From positions 1,825,415 to 1,889,414 of the forward strand of contig NZ_CP118480.1 of assembly GCF_030450055.1 (NCBI RefSeq): a stretch of DNA of 64,000 nucleotides. The letters run 5' to 3'. This document shows, in pieces, positions 45,132 to 53,674 of this stretch. The stretch comes from Gallaecimonas kandeliae. Its GTDB lineage: Bacteria > Pseudomonadota > Gammaproteobacteria > Enterobacterales > Gallaecimonadaceae. Both the position numbers and the translations under genes were made by a program. The notes beneath the pieces were generated by a model. That model did not search any database, was not told where the DNA came from, and saw only the letters and a program-made list of their open reading frames with translations. Every line of letters begins with the position of its first letter. Position 1 is the first letter of the stretch.

Positions 45132-46502
45132 TCAGAGGTGGATAACCCCGGTCAGTTGTAAAAACACCAGCAGTATGGCCAGTGGCGCCAGGTATTTAAT
45201 CACCGGATGCCAGAGCCTGAATACCCAGGGTGCGTCAATCATATCAGCCATCAGGGCCTTGTTGGCCACCCATCCGGTAAAGATGGCGATCAGCAGACCT
45301 CCGATGGGTAGGGCTATGTTGGCCGTCAGGTAATCGAGGATGGCGAAGAAATGCACCTCGCCCCAGGGGGTGTGGAAGATGGCGATGGGCATGTTGGACA
45401 CCGACGCTATGGTGCCAAGGGACAGCAGCCAGATCCCAAAGCCCGCGGCGAAGGCGGCCTGCCAGCGGCCAAAACCGCGCTTTTCCACCAGCCAGGCCAC
45501 AGAAGACTCGATAAGGGCCAGAGCCGAGGTGAAGGCGGCGAACACCAGCATGATGAAGAACAATACCCCCACCAGGCGGCCGCCCGGCATCTGGCCGAAG
45601 GCGATGGGCAGGGTCTGGAAGATAAGGCCAGGGCCGGCACCAGGCTCAAGGTGGTTGGCGAAGACCACGGGGTAGATCACCATGCCGGCGATGAGGGCCA
45701 CCAGGGTGTCGAAGAAGGCTATCCACACCGAGCTCTTGGCGATGGAGACCCCTTCCGGCAGATAGGCGCCGTACATGATCATGATCCCCGAGGCCAGGCT
45801 CAGGGTGAAGAAGGAATGGCCCAGGGCTACCACTACGCCGTTGATGCTGAGCTTGGAGAAATCCGGCGCGAACATGAAGTGGAAGGCAGCCCAGAAGTCC
45901 CCTTCACTTGCGGCGTAGATGGCGAGCCCCAGCAGCAGCAGGAAGAGCAGCGGCATCAGCGCCGAAACGGCCCGCTCCAAACCCGCCTTGACCCCCTTGC
46001 CGATCACCAGCACAGTGGCGAGGACAACGGTGCTGGTCCAGCCCAGCAGGGCCCAGCCGTCATTGGTGAGATCGGCAAAGAGCGCCTGTACCTGTTTGGG
46101 ATCGCCGGTGCCGAAGTCCCCTGCCCCAGCCTTGTAGATATAGGCAAGGGCCCAGCCGGTGATCACCACGTAAAAGGACAGGATCAGGTAACCAGAGACT
46201 ACCCCCATCCAACCCACCAGGCTCCACCAGTGCGACTTGCCGGAACTCTTGGCCACCTCCAGCACAGAGCGGCCCGGGGTGTGGCGGCCATGCTTGCCAA
46301 GGGCCACTTCCGCCATCATCACCGGAATGCCGATGAAGAGGATGCAGACGAGATAGACCAGCACGAAGGCGCCGCCGCCGTTCTGGCCCGTGATATAGGG
46401 AAACTTCCAGATGTTGCCGAGGCCCACCGCGGCCCCCGTGGCCGCCAGTATGTAAGCGAGCCGGTTTGACCAGCGGTTGGTCTGGCGAGTGGCTTTCTGC
46501 AT
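45132..46502 (-). CDS. Neurotransmitter:sodium symporter (NSS/SNF) family transporter
   Basis: A 456-residue LeuT-fold transporter. The TM1 signature ATGAAVGLGNIWKFPYITGQNGGGAF contains the unwound sodium/substrate site, and GSAxx-like elements appear in TM3/TM6 (ALGHSFFTLSLASGIMIMYGAYL). About 11-12 helices are present, as in bacterial NSS proteins. It imports an amino acid or related compound with sodium; the substrate is not decidable. The start has AAGGAAGG. The prc terminator lies just upstream, and nhaC lies downstream. Confidence 0.92.
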   Translation of the reverse strand: MQKATRQTNRWSNRLAYILAATGAAVGLGNIWKFPYITGQNGGGAFVLVYLVCILFIGIPVMMAEVALGKHGRHTPGRSVLEVAKSSGKSHWWSLVGWMGVVSGYLILSFYVVITGWALAYIYKAGAGDFGTGDPKQVQALFADLTNDGWALLGWTSTVVLATVLVIGKGVKAGLERAVSALMPLLFLLLLGLAIYAASEGDFWAAFHFMFAPDFSKLSINGVVVALGHSFFTLSLASGIMIMYGAYLPEGVSIAKSSVWIAFFDTLVALIAGMVIYPVVFANHLEPGAGPGLIFQTLPIAFGQMPGGRLVGVLFFIMLVFAAFTSALALIESSVAWLVEKRGFGRWQAAFAAGFGIWLLSLGTIASVSNMPIAIFHTPWGEVHFFAILDYLTANIALPIGGLLIAIFTGWVANKALMADMIDAPWVFRLWHPVIKYLAPLAILLVFLQLTGVIHL

Positions 46503-46554
46503 GCCGCCTTCCTTGTTGTTATTGTCCTGTTAAACCCTAACAGAGGGGACGGCA

Positions 46555-46582
46555 TGAAAAAAGGCCCCGAAATCGGGGCCTT
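46555..46582 (-). terminator. Intrinsic terminator after prc
   Basis: AAGGCCCCGA / TCGGGGCCTT form a 10-bp stem with a 2-base loop. On the minus strand it ends in a run of six Ts. Confidence 0.88.
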
Positions 46583-46593
46583 AGGCTTTTATC

Positions 46594-48621
46594 TTATTTC
46601 TTGGCCAACTGGCCGAGTTTGACGTAGTCCAAGGTGATGCGGGCCGCCTCCGCCAGATCCACGTCCGGCAGCTCGAAGTTCTTGGGCACGTCGTCCAAAG
46701 TCTTGAAGCTGTCCTTGCCCTCGAACTTGGCCCAACTGTTGATGCGGGCCAGGCGCTTCTGGTCATCCTCGTCCCGCTGGGTCTCCCGCTTGGCCTCGTT
46801 CAAGGAGACGGTCTTGTCGTCCTTGTGGGCCTCGTAGTCCTTGATGTCACCGAGGATATAGCTGTAACGGGGGTCGTCCTTCATGCGCTGCTGATGCAGC
46901 TTGTTCAGCTCGGCCACATTGCTGACCATCCCCAGGCTCTGGTAGTCGGCGCGGTCGATGTGGTCCCAGGGCAGGGAATTGCTCTCGGTGCTCTCCCCGA
47001 CCTTGGTGGGGTCTATCTCGGCCGGCAGCAGGACATCGGGCTCGACACCCTTGTGCTGGGTGCTGCCGCCGTTGATGCGGTAGAACTTGGCGATGGTGTA
47101 CTGGATGTGACCAAGGGGTTTGTCGAAGAGATCGTAGAGGCGACCCAGGCTGCGGTGCTGCTGCACTGTGCCCTTGCCGTAGGAGTTCTGGCCGATGATG
47201 AGGGCCCGGCCGTAGTCCTGCATGGCGGCGGCGAAGATCTCGGAGGCCGAGGCGCTGTAACGGTCGATGAGGACCGCCATGGGGCCGTCGTAGCTGGTCT
47301 TGCCGTCGTCATCCCCTTCCTCTTCGACACGGCCGCTGGCGGTCCTTACCTGCACCACTGGGCCTTCGTCGATGAAGAGGCCGGACAGGGCGGAGGCTTC
47401 GGTCAGGGCACCGCCGCCGTCACCGCGCAAATCCATGACGATGGCGCTGACGCCCTTGTCCTTGAGCTTGCCCAGCTCCTTCTTGACGTCCTCGGACAGG
47501 CCCACATAGAAGCTGGGCACGTTGATGACGCCAATGGTCTGGCCTTTGTACTCGCCATAAGGGATGGTGTAGACCTCGCCCTTGGCGGCGCGGTCTTCCA
47601 AACGAATTTTGTCGCGCTCCAGGGTCACTACCTTGGGTTTGGCGGATACCGAGCCACCGGGCAGCACTTCCAGGCGCACCTTGGAACCCTTGGGTCCCTT
47701 GATAAGCTCGACCACGTCGTCCAGGCGCATGCCGACGATGTCCACGAAATCGCCCTTGTCCTGGGCAACGGCGATGATCTTGTCATCCACCTTCAGCTCG
47801 CCGGACTTGTCCGCCGGGCCGCCGTCCACCAGGGAGGCGATGACGGTGTAGTCGTCTACCGACTGCAGCACGGCACCTATACCCTCCAGCTGCAGGTTCA
47901 TCTCCATCTGGAAACGCTCGGCGTTGCGGGGAGACATGTAGCTGGTGTGGGGTTCGACCTGCTGGGCAAAGGCGTTCATGGCCAGCTGGTAGACGTCTTC
48001 GCTCTGGGACTGGCTCAGGCGCTTGATGGCGTTGTCATAACGCTTGGTCAGGGTGTCCTTGATCTGCTCCCAGTTTTTGCCGGCCATCTTCAGGTTGAGG
48101 GCGTCGTACTTGACCCGCTCGCGCCAGATCTCGTTGAGCTCGGCCTCGTCCTTGGCCCAAGGGGCCTTGGTCCTGTCGTAGGTGTAACTGTCGTCCTTGG
48201 TAAAATCCATGGGCTTATCGAGGAGCGACAAGGCGTAGGCGAAACGCTCGTAGCGGCGTTTCATGCCCAACTGGTAGATGTCGTAGGCGAAGTGGGTGTC
48301 GCCCTTGATGAGATCGTCGTCGATCTCGGTGCGGTACTTCTGGAAGCCGTCGATGTCGCTTTGCAGGAAGACGCTGCGGTTGTAGTCGAGGTTTTCCAGG
48401 TAGCGGTCAAGGATGGCGGACGACAGGGCGTCGTCCATCGCAAAATGCTTGTAGTGGGAGCGCCGGAGCAAGGTGGTGATCCGCTTGGTCGCCGTTTCGT
48501 GCTGGGCTTCGGGCGCCAGCTTGGGCAGCGCGTCCATGCCGAGGCTCGGCTCCACGGCATAGCTGCCAAAAGCCACCGCCACTGCCGCCGCCAGGGCGGC
48601 CATTCGAATCACCTTAACCAT
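46594..48621 (-). CDS. prc: Tail-specific periplasmic protease Prc (C-terminal processing peptidase)
   Basis: A 675-residue S41 peptidase. The N-terminal signal sequence is VIRMAALAAAVAVAFGSYA. A helical N-terminal domain leads to a PDZ domain (about 240-320; GIGAVLQSVDDYTVIASLVDGGPA). The catalytic Ser lies in DRYSASASEIFAAAMQDYG, with the Lys 25 residues later in QNSYGKGTVQ. The C-terminal DUF3340-type domain follows. Prc degrades periplasmic proteins with nonpolar C termini and processes PBP3 in E. coli. It is coupled to proQ: proQ's stop is 2 bases before its ATG, with GGGGAG inside proQ's end, as in enterics. Confidence 0.95.
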   Translation of the reverse strand: MVKVIRMAALAAAVAVAFGSYAVEPSLGMDALPKLAPEAQHETATKRITTLLRRSHYKHFAMDDALSSAILDRYLENLDYNRSVFLQSDIDGFQKYRTEIDDDLIKGDTHFAYDIYQLGMKRRYERFAYALSLLDKPMDFTKDDSYTYDRTKAPWAKDEAELNEIWRERVKYDALNLKMAGKNWEQIKDTLTKRYDNAIKRLSQSQSEDVYQLAMNAFAQQVEPHTSYMSPRNAERFQMEMNLQLEGIGAVLQSVDDYTVIASLVDGGPADKSGELKVDDKIIAVAQDKGDFVDIVGMRLDDVVELIKGPKGSKVRLEVLPGGSVSAKPKVVTLERDKIRLEDRAAKGEVYTIPYGEYKGQTIGVINVPSFYVGLSEDVKKELGKLKDKGVSAIVMDLRGDGGGALTEASALSGLFIDEGPVVQVRTASGRVEEEGDDDGKTSYDGPMAVLIDRYSASASEIFAAAMQDYGRALIIGQNSYGKGTVQQHRSLGRLYDLFDKPLGHIQYTIAKFYRINGGSTQHKGVEPDVLLPAEIDPTKVGESTESNSLPWDHIDRADYQSLGMVSNVAELNKLHQQRMKDDPRYSYILGDIKDYEAHKDDKTVSLNEAKRETQRDEDDQKRLARINSWAKFEGKDSFKTLDDVPKNFELPDVDLAEAARITLDYVKLGQLAKK

Positions 48622-48623
48622 AC

Positions 48624-49235
48624 TTACTCCCCTTTGGCGGCAATCAGGTGCTCGCCTTTAACGTGCATGACCATGCCGGTAACCAACTGTACTTGCACTG
48701 AATCCTTGTCGACGGCAACTACAGTACCCGGCAATGGTTTTTGGCCGCCCACGACCCGCACATCGTCCCCTACTTTCAGGGCATTGATGTCGAGGCGGGG
48801 CGCCTTGACTTTAGGTTTGACCCTAGCGCCTTGGTTTGGTTTACGGGAGCCCTTGTCGGCCGGTTTTTTGTAAGGCTTTTTGTCCGGGTCGACACCGGCC
48901 TTGCGCATGGATTCATGCAGGCTGGTCTTGGCGTGTTCCGCTTCGCTTTCAGTCACTTCGGCCGTTTCTGCCCCGTCCAGGTCGACCCGCTTGGCACCGG
49001 CCTTGACGGCCTTGAGGTAGCGCCAGGCGTTGGTGTAGTGGCGCAGCGCCACCCGCAGTTGGGTCTTGGAGACGCGCTCGTCACCATCGAGGCGTTCAGC
49101 CAGCTCCTGGAAGATACCGATCTTCAGGGGCTTGGCTTCGCCTTGCTGGGAAAAGCAGGAGGGGAAGTTTTCCACCAGGAAGGCGAGGACCGCCTTGGTG
49201 TCGGGGAGTTTGACCGAGCTTTCAGTTTGTTCCAT
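48624..49235 (-). CDS. proQ: RNA chaperone ProQ
   Basis: A 203-residue RNA-binding protein. The N-terminal FinO/ProQ domain (about residues 8-115) contains FLVENFPSCFSQQGEAKPLKIGIF and ALRHYTNAWRYLKAVKAGA. A charged Lys/Pro-rich linker (about 118-150) leads to a C-terminal Tudor-like domain (ALKVGDDVRVVGGQ, TVVAVDKDSVQVQL). ProQ stabilises small RNAs and mRNA 3' ends; in E. coli it also affects ProP. AAAGGAAC precedes the start. It forms an operon with prc. Confidence 0.95.
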   Translation of the reverse strand: MEQTESSVKLPDTKAVLAFLVENFPSCFSQQGEAKPLKIGIFQELAERLDGDERVSKTQLRVALRHYTNAWRYLKAVKAGAKRVDLDGAETAEVTESEAEHAKTSLHESMRKAGVDPDKKPYKKPADKGSRKPNQGARVKPKVKAPRLDINALKVGDDVRVVGGQKPLPGTVVAVDKDSVQVQLVTGMVMHVKGEHLIAAKGE

Positions 49236-49304
49236 GAGAGTTCCTTTGCCAGATACGCCCGCCTTGGGGCAGGCGCAGCGGCTTATTCTATAAGGACAGC
49301 CGGC

Positions 49305-49778
49305 TTATTTACCAGCTTTGCCCAGGGCTTGGCCAAGGGCCAGCACCAGGCTGTCGAGGCCGGCTTCATCGGCTTCGTCGAAGCGGCTGAATGAGGGGGA
49401 GTCGACATCCAGGACACCGATGATGGCGCCGTCTACGACCAGGGGCACCACTATCTCGGAGTTGGAGGCGGCGTCGCAGGCGATGTGGCCGGGGAAGGCA
49501 TGGACGTCTTCCACCCTCTGGGTGGCGGCCGCTGAGACGGCGGTGCCGCAGACCCCCTTGCCAACCGGGATGCGCACACAGGCGGCTTTGCCCTGGAAGG
49601 GCCCCAGCACAAGGGTGTCGCCCTGCAGCAGGTAGAAGCCCACCCAGTTGAGGTCATCCAGGTGTTCGTTCAGCAGGGCGCTGACATTGGCCAGGTTGGC
49701 GATAAGGTCGGGTTCGCCTTCGATAAGGCCCAGGGTCATCTGGGTCAGTTCAGCGTAAAACGCGGCTTTGTTGCTCAT
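49305..49778 (-). CDS. msrC: Free methionine-(R)-sulfoxide reductase (GAF domain)
   Basis: A 157-residue single-GAF-domain enzyme. All three cysteines of the fRMsr family are present: Cys67 and Cys77 in KAACVRIPVGKGVCG, and Cys101 in PGHIACDAASNSEIV. It reduces free L-methionine-(R)-sulfoxide, repairing oxidative damage. The ATG at 49778 replaces a longer open frame whose first 27 codons have no family match. It lies just before proQ, as yebR does in E. coli. Confidence 0.93.
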   Translation of the reverse strand: MSNKAAFYAELTQMTLGLIEGEPDLIANLANVSALLNEHLDDLNWVGFYLLQGDTLVLGPFQGKAACVRIPVGKGVCGTAVSAAATQRVEDVHAFPGHIACDAASNSEIVVPLVVDGAIIGVLDVDSPSFSRFDEADEAGLDSLVLALGQALGKAGK

Positions 49779-49867
49779 CTCTACTCTAATCTGCCGTGGC
49801 GGCTTTTCATCAGGATGTCGGTATAACTTACCGGCCTTGGCCCTGTCCAGCCCTGGCAAGGTTGAAG

Positions 49868-49889
49868 GCCGCCTGCTGCGGCAGGCGGC
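49868..49889 (-). other. GC-rich hairpin after the SIMPL-domain gene
   Basis: GCCGCCTGC / GCAGGCGGC form a 9-bp stem with a 4-base loop, 3 bp past the stop codon on the minus strand. No U-tract follows, so it is a weak terminator or a 3' stability element. Confidence 0.5.
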
Positions 49890-49892
49890 GCC

Positions 49893-50558
49893 TCAGTCCT
49901 TGAGGGCAAAACGGGCAGAAACATTGGCCTGGACCTGGATCTCTCCGGGCGTCTGGGCACTTTCCCTGGCATCGCTCATGGCCGCGGCCTTGAGGAACAT
50001 GACAGGGGGTCTGTAACTGCCCTGCTCGTCCACGCTGACCAGTTTGCCGAGCTGGGCGTCACCGGCCTTGGCCAGCAGCTTGGCCTTGGCCCTGGCCTTG
50101 GTCACGGCTTCGGCCAAGAGCTCCTGGTAGAGCTGCTCTTGCCCCGAATAGCCGAGGCTCGCCTGGCCCAACTGGTCGACCTTGGCCTGGGTAGTGGCCT
50201 TGAGCACGGCAGGGTACTTGTCGAACCCATGGACTGTGAGCTGGTAGCGCTGCTGGACCCGCAAGCCTACCGGCTTGTCTTTTTCATAGCGGGGAAAGAC
50301 CTCGAAGCGATAACCCTGGATGTCCTTGTCCACCAGCCCCAGGCTCTTGAGCCTCGCCAGCAGTGGCTTGGCCCTGGCTTCAATGGCACTCAGCAACTGG
50401 TCAGGATCCTGGCCGTCGGCGATGAAGGTGACGCTGAAAGTCACTTCGTCCGGAGTCACGGCGCGGCTGGCCTCCCCTTGCACCGCTATGTACCTGTCCA
50501 TGGCCAGACCCAGGGGGCTGACCAGGGCCAGCATCAGGGTTATCGCTTTTATCTTCAT
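49893..50558 (-). CDS. SIMPL-domain (DUF541, YggE-like) periplasmic protein
   Basis: A 221-residue exported protein. The signal peptide MKIKAITLMLALVSPLGLAM leads to a SIMPL/DUF541 domain (YIAVQGEASRAVTPDEVTFSVTF, VDQLGQASLGYSGQEQLYQ, ARAKAKLLAKAGDAQLGKL). E. coli YggE is linked with resistance to oxidative stress; the biochemical role is unknown. The start overlaps the yebG stop (ATGA), so it is translated from the LexA-controlled yebG message. That would make it a damage-inducible envelope protein, which is inference from context. Confidence 0.88.
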   Translation of the reverse strand: MKIKAITLMLALVSPLGLAMDRYIAVQGEASRAVTPDEVTFSVTFIADGQDPDQLLSAIEARAKPLLARLKSLGLVDKDIQGYRFEVFPRYEKDKPVGLRVQQRYQLTVHGFDKYPAVLKATTQAKVDQLGQASLGYSGQEQLYQELLAEAVTKARAKAKLLAKAGDAQLGKLVSVDEQGSYRPPVMFLKAAAMSDARESAQTPGEIQVQANVSARFALKD

Positions 50559-50821
50559 GTGCTTTCCTTTTTCCCTTTACTCGGTTTGGGTGCCACCTTG
50601 CCCTTGAAGGCCGCCAGCACCTGTTCCTTCTCGGTGGCCAGGAACAGCCCCAGCTGTTCGCGGTCCTCTTCACTCAGCTCCACAGGCGCCTGCTCCAGCA
50701 ACTCGGCCAGCACTTCGGCGCTGTCCAGCAGCTTGTCGTAGGCGTCGGCTTCCTGTTTGCTGGTGAAGGTCATTTTTTCTATCCCCTTGCGTACAACCAC
50801 GTACTGAATGACAACGGCCAT
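50555..50821 (-). CDS. yebG: DNA damage-inducible protein YebG
   Basis: An 88-residue cytosolic protein with the YebG signature YVVVRKGIEKMTFTSKQEADAYDKLLDSAEVL and an acidic region followed by a lysine-rich tail. YebG is an SOS protein of unclear activity that has been linked to DNA/flavin binding in E. coli. I chose the ATG at 50821 (MAVVIQYVV), with GGGAG 6 bases upstream. A full LexA box sits 17-32 bp upstream. In E. coli yebG is elsewhere (near purT), so this linkage to a SIMPL-domain gene is a local arrangement. Confidence 0.93.
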   Translation of the reverse strand: MAVVIQYVVVRKGIEKMTFTSKQEADAYDKLLDSAEVLAELLEQAPVELSEEDREQLGLFLATEKEQVLAAFKGKVAPKPSKGKKEST

Positions 50822-50837
50822 AATGACTCCCATTTAA

Positions 50838-50853
50838 CTGTTCGTTTATACAG
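50838..50853. promoter_or_regulatory. LexA (SOS) box upstream of yebG
   Basis: CTGTTCGTTTATACAG matches the LexA consensus CTGT-N8-ACAG exactly. The flanking A and TA (AACTGT...ACAGTA) also fit the extended consensus. It is 17 bp upstream of the ATG, within the promoter. Confidence 0.9.
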
Positions 50854-50947
50854 TATCCTGGAAATGACTGAAGGTCACGCCCTCTTTTTCAGGGCACAAG
50901 GGTCAAACCCAGTATCGCAGCCAAGGCTGAGGCTTTTATGAACGGCC

Positions 50948-52396
50948 CTAGATCTGCAGCAGCGCCATGAAGTCATCCACCGGCAGGGTGCGAAGGGCCG
51001 CGTCGCTGTCCAGCAACGCGCAGATGGCCTCGGCCTGCCCCTTGGGGAAGCGGCTGGCGAGGTTAGCTTCGAACTTGGCCTTGAGCCGCGGTATACCTTC
51101 GGCGCGGCGGCGTCTGTGCCCAAGGGGGTACTGCACTTCCACCTTGGCGCTGTGGCTGCCGTCCTTAAAGAAGAGCTGCACCGCATTGGCGATGGATCGC
51201 TTGCGCCCGTCCAGGTAATCGCGGCTGTAGCTCTTGTCCTCGCTGACCGTCATCTTGGCCCTAAGGTTGTCGATTTGTGGGTGGGCCTGGTGGAAGCCGT
51301 CTTCAAAATACTCTGCCCTTAGCTCACCGAACAACAAGCCCACCGCCACCATGTACTGCAGGCAGTGGTCCCGGTCGGCGAAGTTGTTGAGCGGCCCTGC
51401 CTTGTTGATGATGCGCATGGCGCTTTCCTGGGTCTGGATCTCGATGCGGTCCAACTCCTCCAGCCTGGCCACCGCTTCCGCATGTAGCTTGAAGGCGCAT
51501 TCGACTGCCGTCTGGCCGTGGAACTCGGCGGGAAAGGCTATCTTGAACAGCACATTTTCCATCACGTAGGAGCCCAGGTGCTGAGCCAGGGTCAGGGCCC
51601 TGCCCTGCATCAGCACCGCTTCCATACCCCAGGGCTTGGCGCTGAGGGCGCTGGGATAACCGGGTTCACCGGCCAGGGTGATGAGCGCCAGCCGCACCGC
51701 CCTGCTGGCGGCGTCCCCGGCTGCCCAGGACTTGCGCGGCCCGGCATTGGGGGCATGGCGATAGGTGCGCAGGGCCTGGCCGTCCACCAGGGCCTGGGAC
51801 AGGGCAGCCATCACCTGCTCATGACTGCCGCCCAGCAGCTGCGTCACCAAGGCGGTGCTGGCCAATTTGACCAGCAGCACGTGATCCAGCCCGACGGCAT
51901 TGAAACTGTTGGAAAGGGCCAATATTCCCTGGATCTCATGGGCCTTGACCATGGCTGTAAGCAGCTCCTGCATCAAAAGCGGCACCCTACCCTGGCTGCG
52001 GGCGCGCCTGGACTGGAAGTCGGCTACCGCCAAGAGGGCACCGAGGTTGTCGGAAGGATGCCCCCACTCTGCCGCCAGCCAGGTGTCGTTGTAATCCAGC
52101 CAGCGGATGCAGCAGCCGATGTCGAAGGCGGCCTTGACCGGATCCAGCTCGAAACGGGTACCGGGCACCCGGGCGCCCAAAGGTACCTGTGTGCCCGGTA
52201 CATGGGGCCCCAGCAGCTTGGCGCATTCGGGAAAACGCAAGGCCAGTAAGGCGCAGCCCAGGCTATCCATCAGGCAATGGTGGGCCGTTTCCATGGCAAC
52301 TGCCGAGGTAATGCTGGCGTGACAGACGTAGTCGGCGATGTCGCGGATCAGGGGATCGAAGGGAGGGAGTGCACTGCTGCCTGTGCTGTCGGCCAT
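50948..52396 (-). CDS. prpD: 2-Methylcitrate dehydratase PrpD
   Basis: A 482-residue MmgE/PrpD-family enzyme that dehydrates 2-methylcitrate to 2-methyl-cis-aconitate. Motifs include HHCLMDSLGCALLAL, CCIRWLDYNDTWLAAEWGHPSDNLGALL (the well-conserved active-site region), and PAEFHGQTAVECAF. It is the last gene of the prp operon. AcnD and PrpF in the same operon can do the same step through the trans isomer, so the pathway is doubly provided. The SD (AAGGAG) is partly buried in a 12-bp hairpin (52405-52433). Confidence 0.95.
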   Translation of the reverse strand: MADSTGSSALPPFDPLIRDIADYVCHASITSAVAMETAHHCLMDSLGCALLALRFPECAKLLGPHVPGTQVPLGARVPGTRFELDPVKAAFDIGCCIRWLDYNDTWLAAEWGHPSDNLGALLAVADFQSRRARSQGRVPLLMQELLTAMVKAHEIQGILALSNSFNAVGLDHVLLVKLASTALVTQLLGGSHEQVMAALSQALVDGQALRTYRHAPNAGPRKSWAAGDAASRAVRLALITLAGEPGYPSALSAKPWGMEAVLMQGRALTLAQHLGSYVMENVLFKIAFPAEFHGQTAVECAFKLHAEAVARLEELDRIEIQTQESAMRIINKAGPLNNFADRDHCLQYMVAVGLLFGELRAEYFEDGFHQAHPQIDNLRAKMTVSEDKSYSRDYLDGRKRSIANAVQLFFKDGSHSAKVEVQYPLGHRRRRAEGIPRLKAKFEANLASRFPKGQAEAICALLDSDAALRTLPVDDFMALLQI

Positions 52397-52404
52397 CTTG
52401 GGCT

Positions 52405-52433
52405 CCTTCAGGGGGAAGCTGTCCCCCTGAAGG
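52405..52433 (-). promoter_or_regulatory. Hairpin sequestering the prpD Shine-Dalgarno
   Basis: A 12-bp perfect stem (CCTTCAGGGGGA / TCCCCCTGAAGG) with a 5-base loop fills the prpF-prpD spacer. On the minus strand the second arm ends GAAGG, which with the next AG forms the SD 6 bases before the prpD ATG. The stem would hide most of the SD. Confidence 0.65.
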
Positions 52434-52441
52434 ATAGCCCC

Positions 52442-53620
52442 TTAGAAGCTGTCGCCGGGGATCCGCACCCAGCCTTCCATCAGGATGCGGGCGCTGCGGC
52501 TCATGATCGCCTTGGTGACAGTCCAGCTGCCGTCCTTGAACTCGGCGGCGGCGCCGACCCTCAAGGTGCCTGAGGGGTGGCCGAAGCGCACCGCTTCGCG
52601 CTCGGTGCCGCCGGCGGCGAGATTGACCAGGGTGCCTGGGATGGCGGCGGCCGTGCCTATGGCCACAGCGGCCGTGCCCATCATGGCGTGGTGAAGCTTG
52701 CCCATGGACAGGGCCCGTACCAGCAAGTCGATATCGGCTGCCTTGACGGCGCTGCCGCTGGAGGCCTGATAGTCCTTGGGCGGCGCCACGAAGGCCACCT
52801 TGGGGGTGTGCTGGCGGCTCTCGGCCTCGGCCAGGTCCTTTATCAGGCCCATCTTGACGGCGCCATGGGCGCGGATCCGCTCGAAACGGGCCAGGGCCTC
52901 GGCATCGTTGTTGATGTCGTCCTGCAGCTCGCTGCCGCTGTAACCGAGGTCGGCGGCGTTGACGAAGATGGTGGGGATGCCGGCGTTGATCAGGGTCGCC
53001 TGGAAGGTGCCGACGCCGGGTACCTCCAGCTCGTCCACCAGCTTACCAGTGGGGAACAAGGCCCCTTCGCCGTCGGCCGGGTCCAGGAACTCCAGTTGCA
53101 ACTCGGCGGCGGGAAAGGTAACGCCGTCCAGCTCGAAGTCCCCTGTCTCCTGCACCTCGCCGCCCGTAATGGGCACATGGGCGATGATGCTCTTCTGGAT
53201 GTTGGCCTGCCAGATACGCACTGTGCAGAGGCCGTTTTCAGGGATGCGCCCGGCGTCCACCAACCCGGCATGGATGGCGAAGGCGCCGACGGCCGCCGAC
53301 AGGTTGCCGCAGTTGCCGCTCCAGTCCACGAAGGCCCTATCGATGGCCACCTGGCCGAAGAGGTAGTCCACATCGTGGCCGGGTTGGCTGCTCTTGCTCA
53401 GGATCACCGTCTTGGAGGTGCTGGAGCTGGCGCCGCCCATGCCGTCTATCTGCTTGCCGTAAGGGTCTGGGCTGCCGATGACCCGTAGCAGCAGGTTGTC
53501 GCGGGCCTTGCCCGGCACCTGGGCCGCGGCCGGCAGGTCGTCGAGCCTGAAGAAGACGCCCTTGGAGGTGCCGCCGCGCATGTAGGTGGCGGGAATACGG
53601 ATCTGGGGTTTGAAACTCAT
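52442..53620 (-). CDS. prpF: 2-Methylaconitate isomerase PrpF
   Basis: A 392-residue diaminopimelate-epimerase-fold enzyme. It starts with the PrpF hallmark IPATYMRGGTSKGVFF and continues with IGSPDPYGKQIDGMGGASSSTSKT and VDWSGNCGNLSAAVGAFAI. It isomerises trans- to cis-2-methylaconitate, completing the AcnD route. The ATG at 53620 has GAGG 10 bases upstream; the frame also opens at a TTG three codons earlier, which I consider less likely. It follows acnD after a strong terminator-like hairpin. Confidence 0.95.
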   Translation of the reverse strand: MSFKPQIRIPATYMRGGTSKGVFFRLDDLPAAAQVPGKARDNLLLRVIGSPDPYGKQIDGMGGASSSTSKTVILSKSSQPGHDVDYLFGQVAIDRAFVDWSGNCGNLSAAVGAFAIHAGLVDAGRIPENGLCTVRIWQANIQKSIIAHVPITGGEVQETGDFELDGVTFPAAELQLEFLDPADGEGALFPTGKLVDELEVPGVGTFQATLINAGIPTIFVNAADLGYSGSELQDDINNDAEALARFERIRAHGAVKMGLIKDLAEAESRQHTPKVAFVAPPKDYQASSGSAVKAADIDLLVRALSMGKLHHAMMGTAAVAIGTAAAIPGTLVNLAAGGTEREAVRFGHPSGTLRVGAAAEFKDGSWTVTKAIMSRSARILMEGWVRIPGDSF

Positions 53621-53640
53621 GCAATGCAATCCTCAACAAA

Positions 53641-53664
53641 AAGCGCCGCCCGCAGGCGGCGCTT
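53641..53664 (-). terminator. Terminator-like hairpin between acnD and prpF
   Basis: AAGCGCCGCC / GGCGGCGCTT form a 10-bp stem with a 4-base loop. On the minus strand TTTTTGTT follows, then the prpF GAGG. Only 20 bp separate it from the prpF ATG, leaving no room for a new promoter. Confidence 0.8.
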
Positions 53665-53674
53665 GAACAGGAGC

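Noticed and set aside
46825-48873. 682-codon open frame antisense to prc
   Set aside because: Shadow of prc and the start of proQ; composition typical of a reverse-complement frame.
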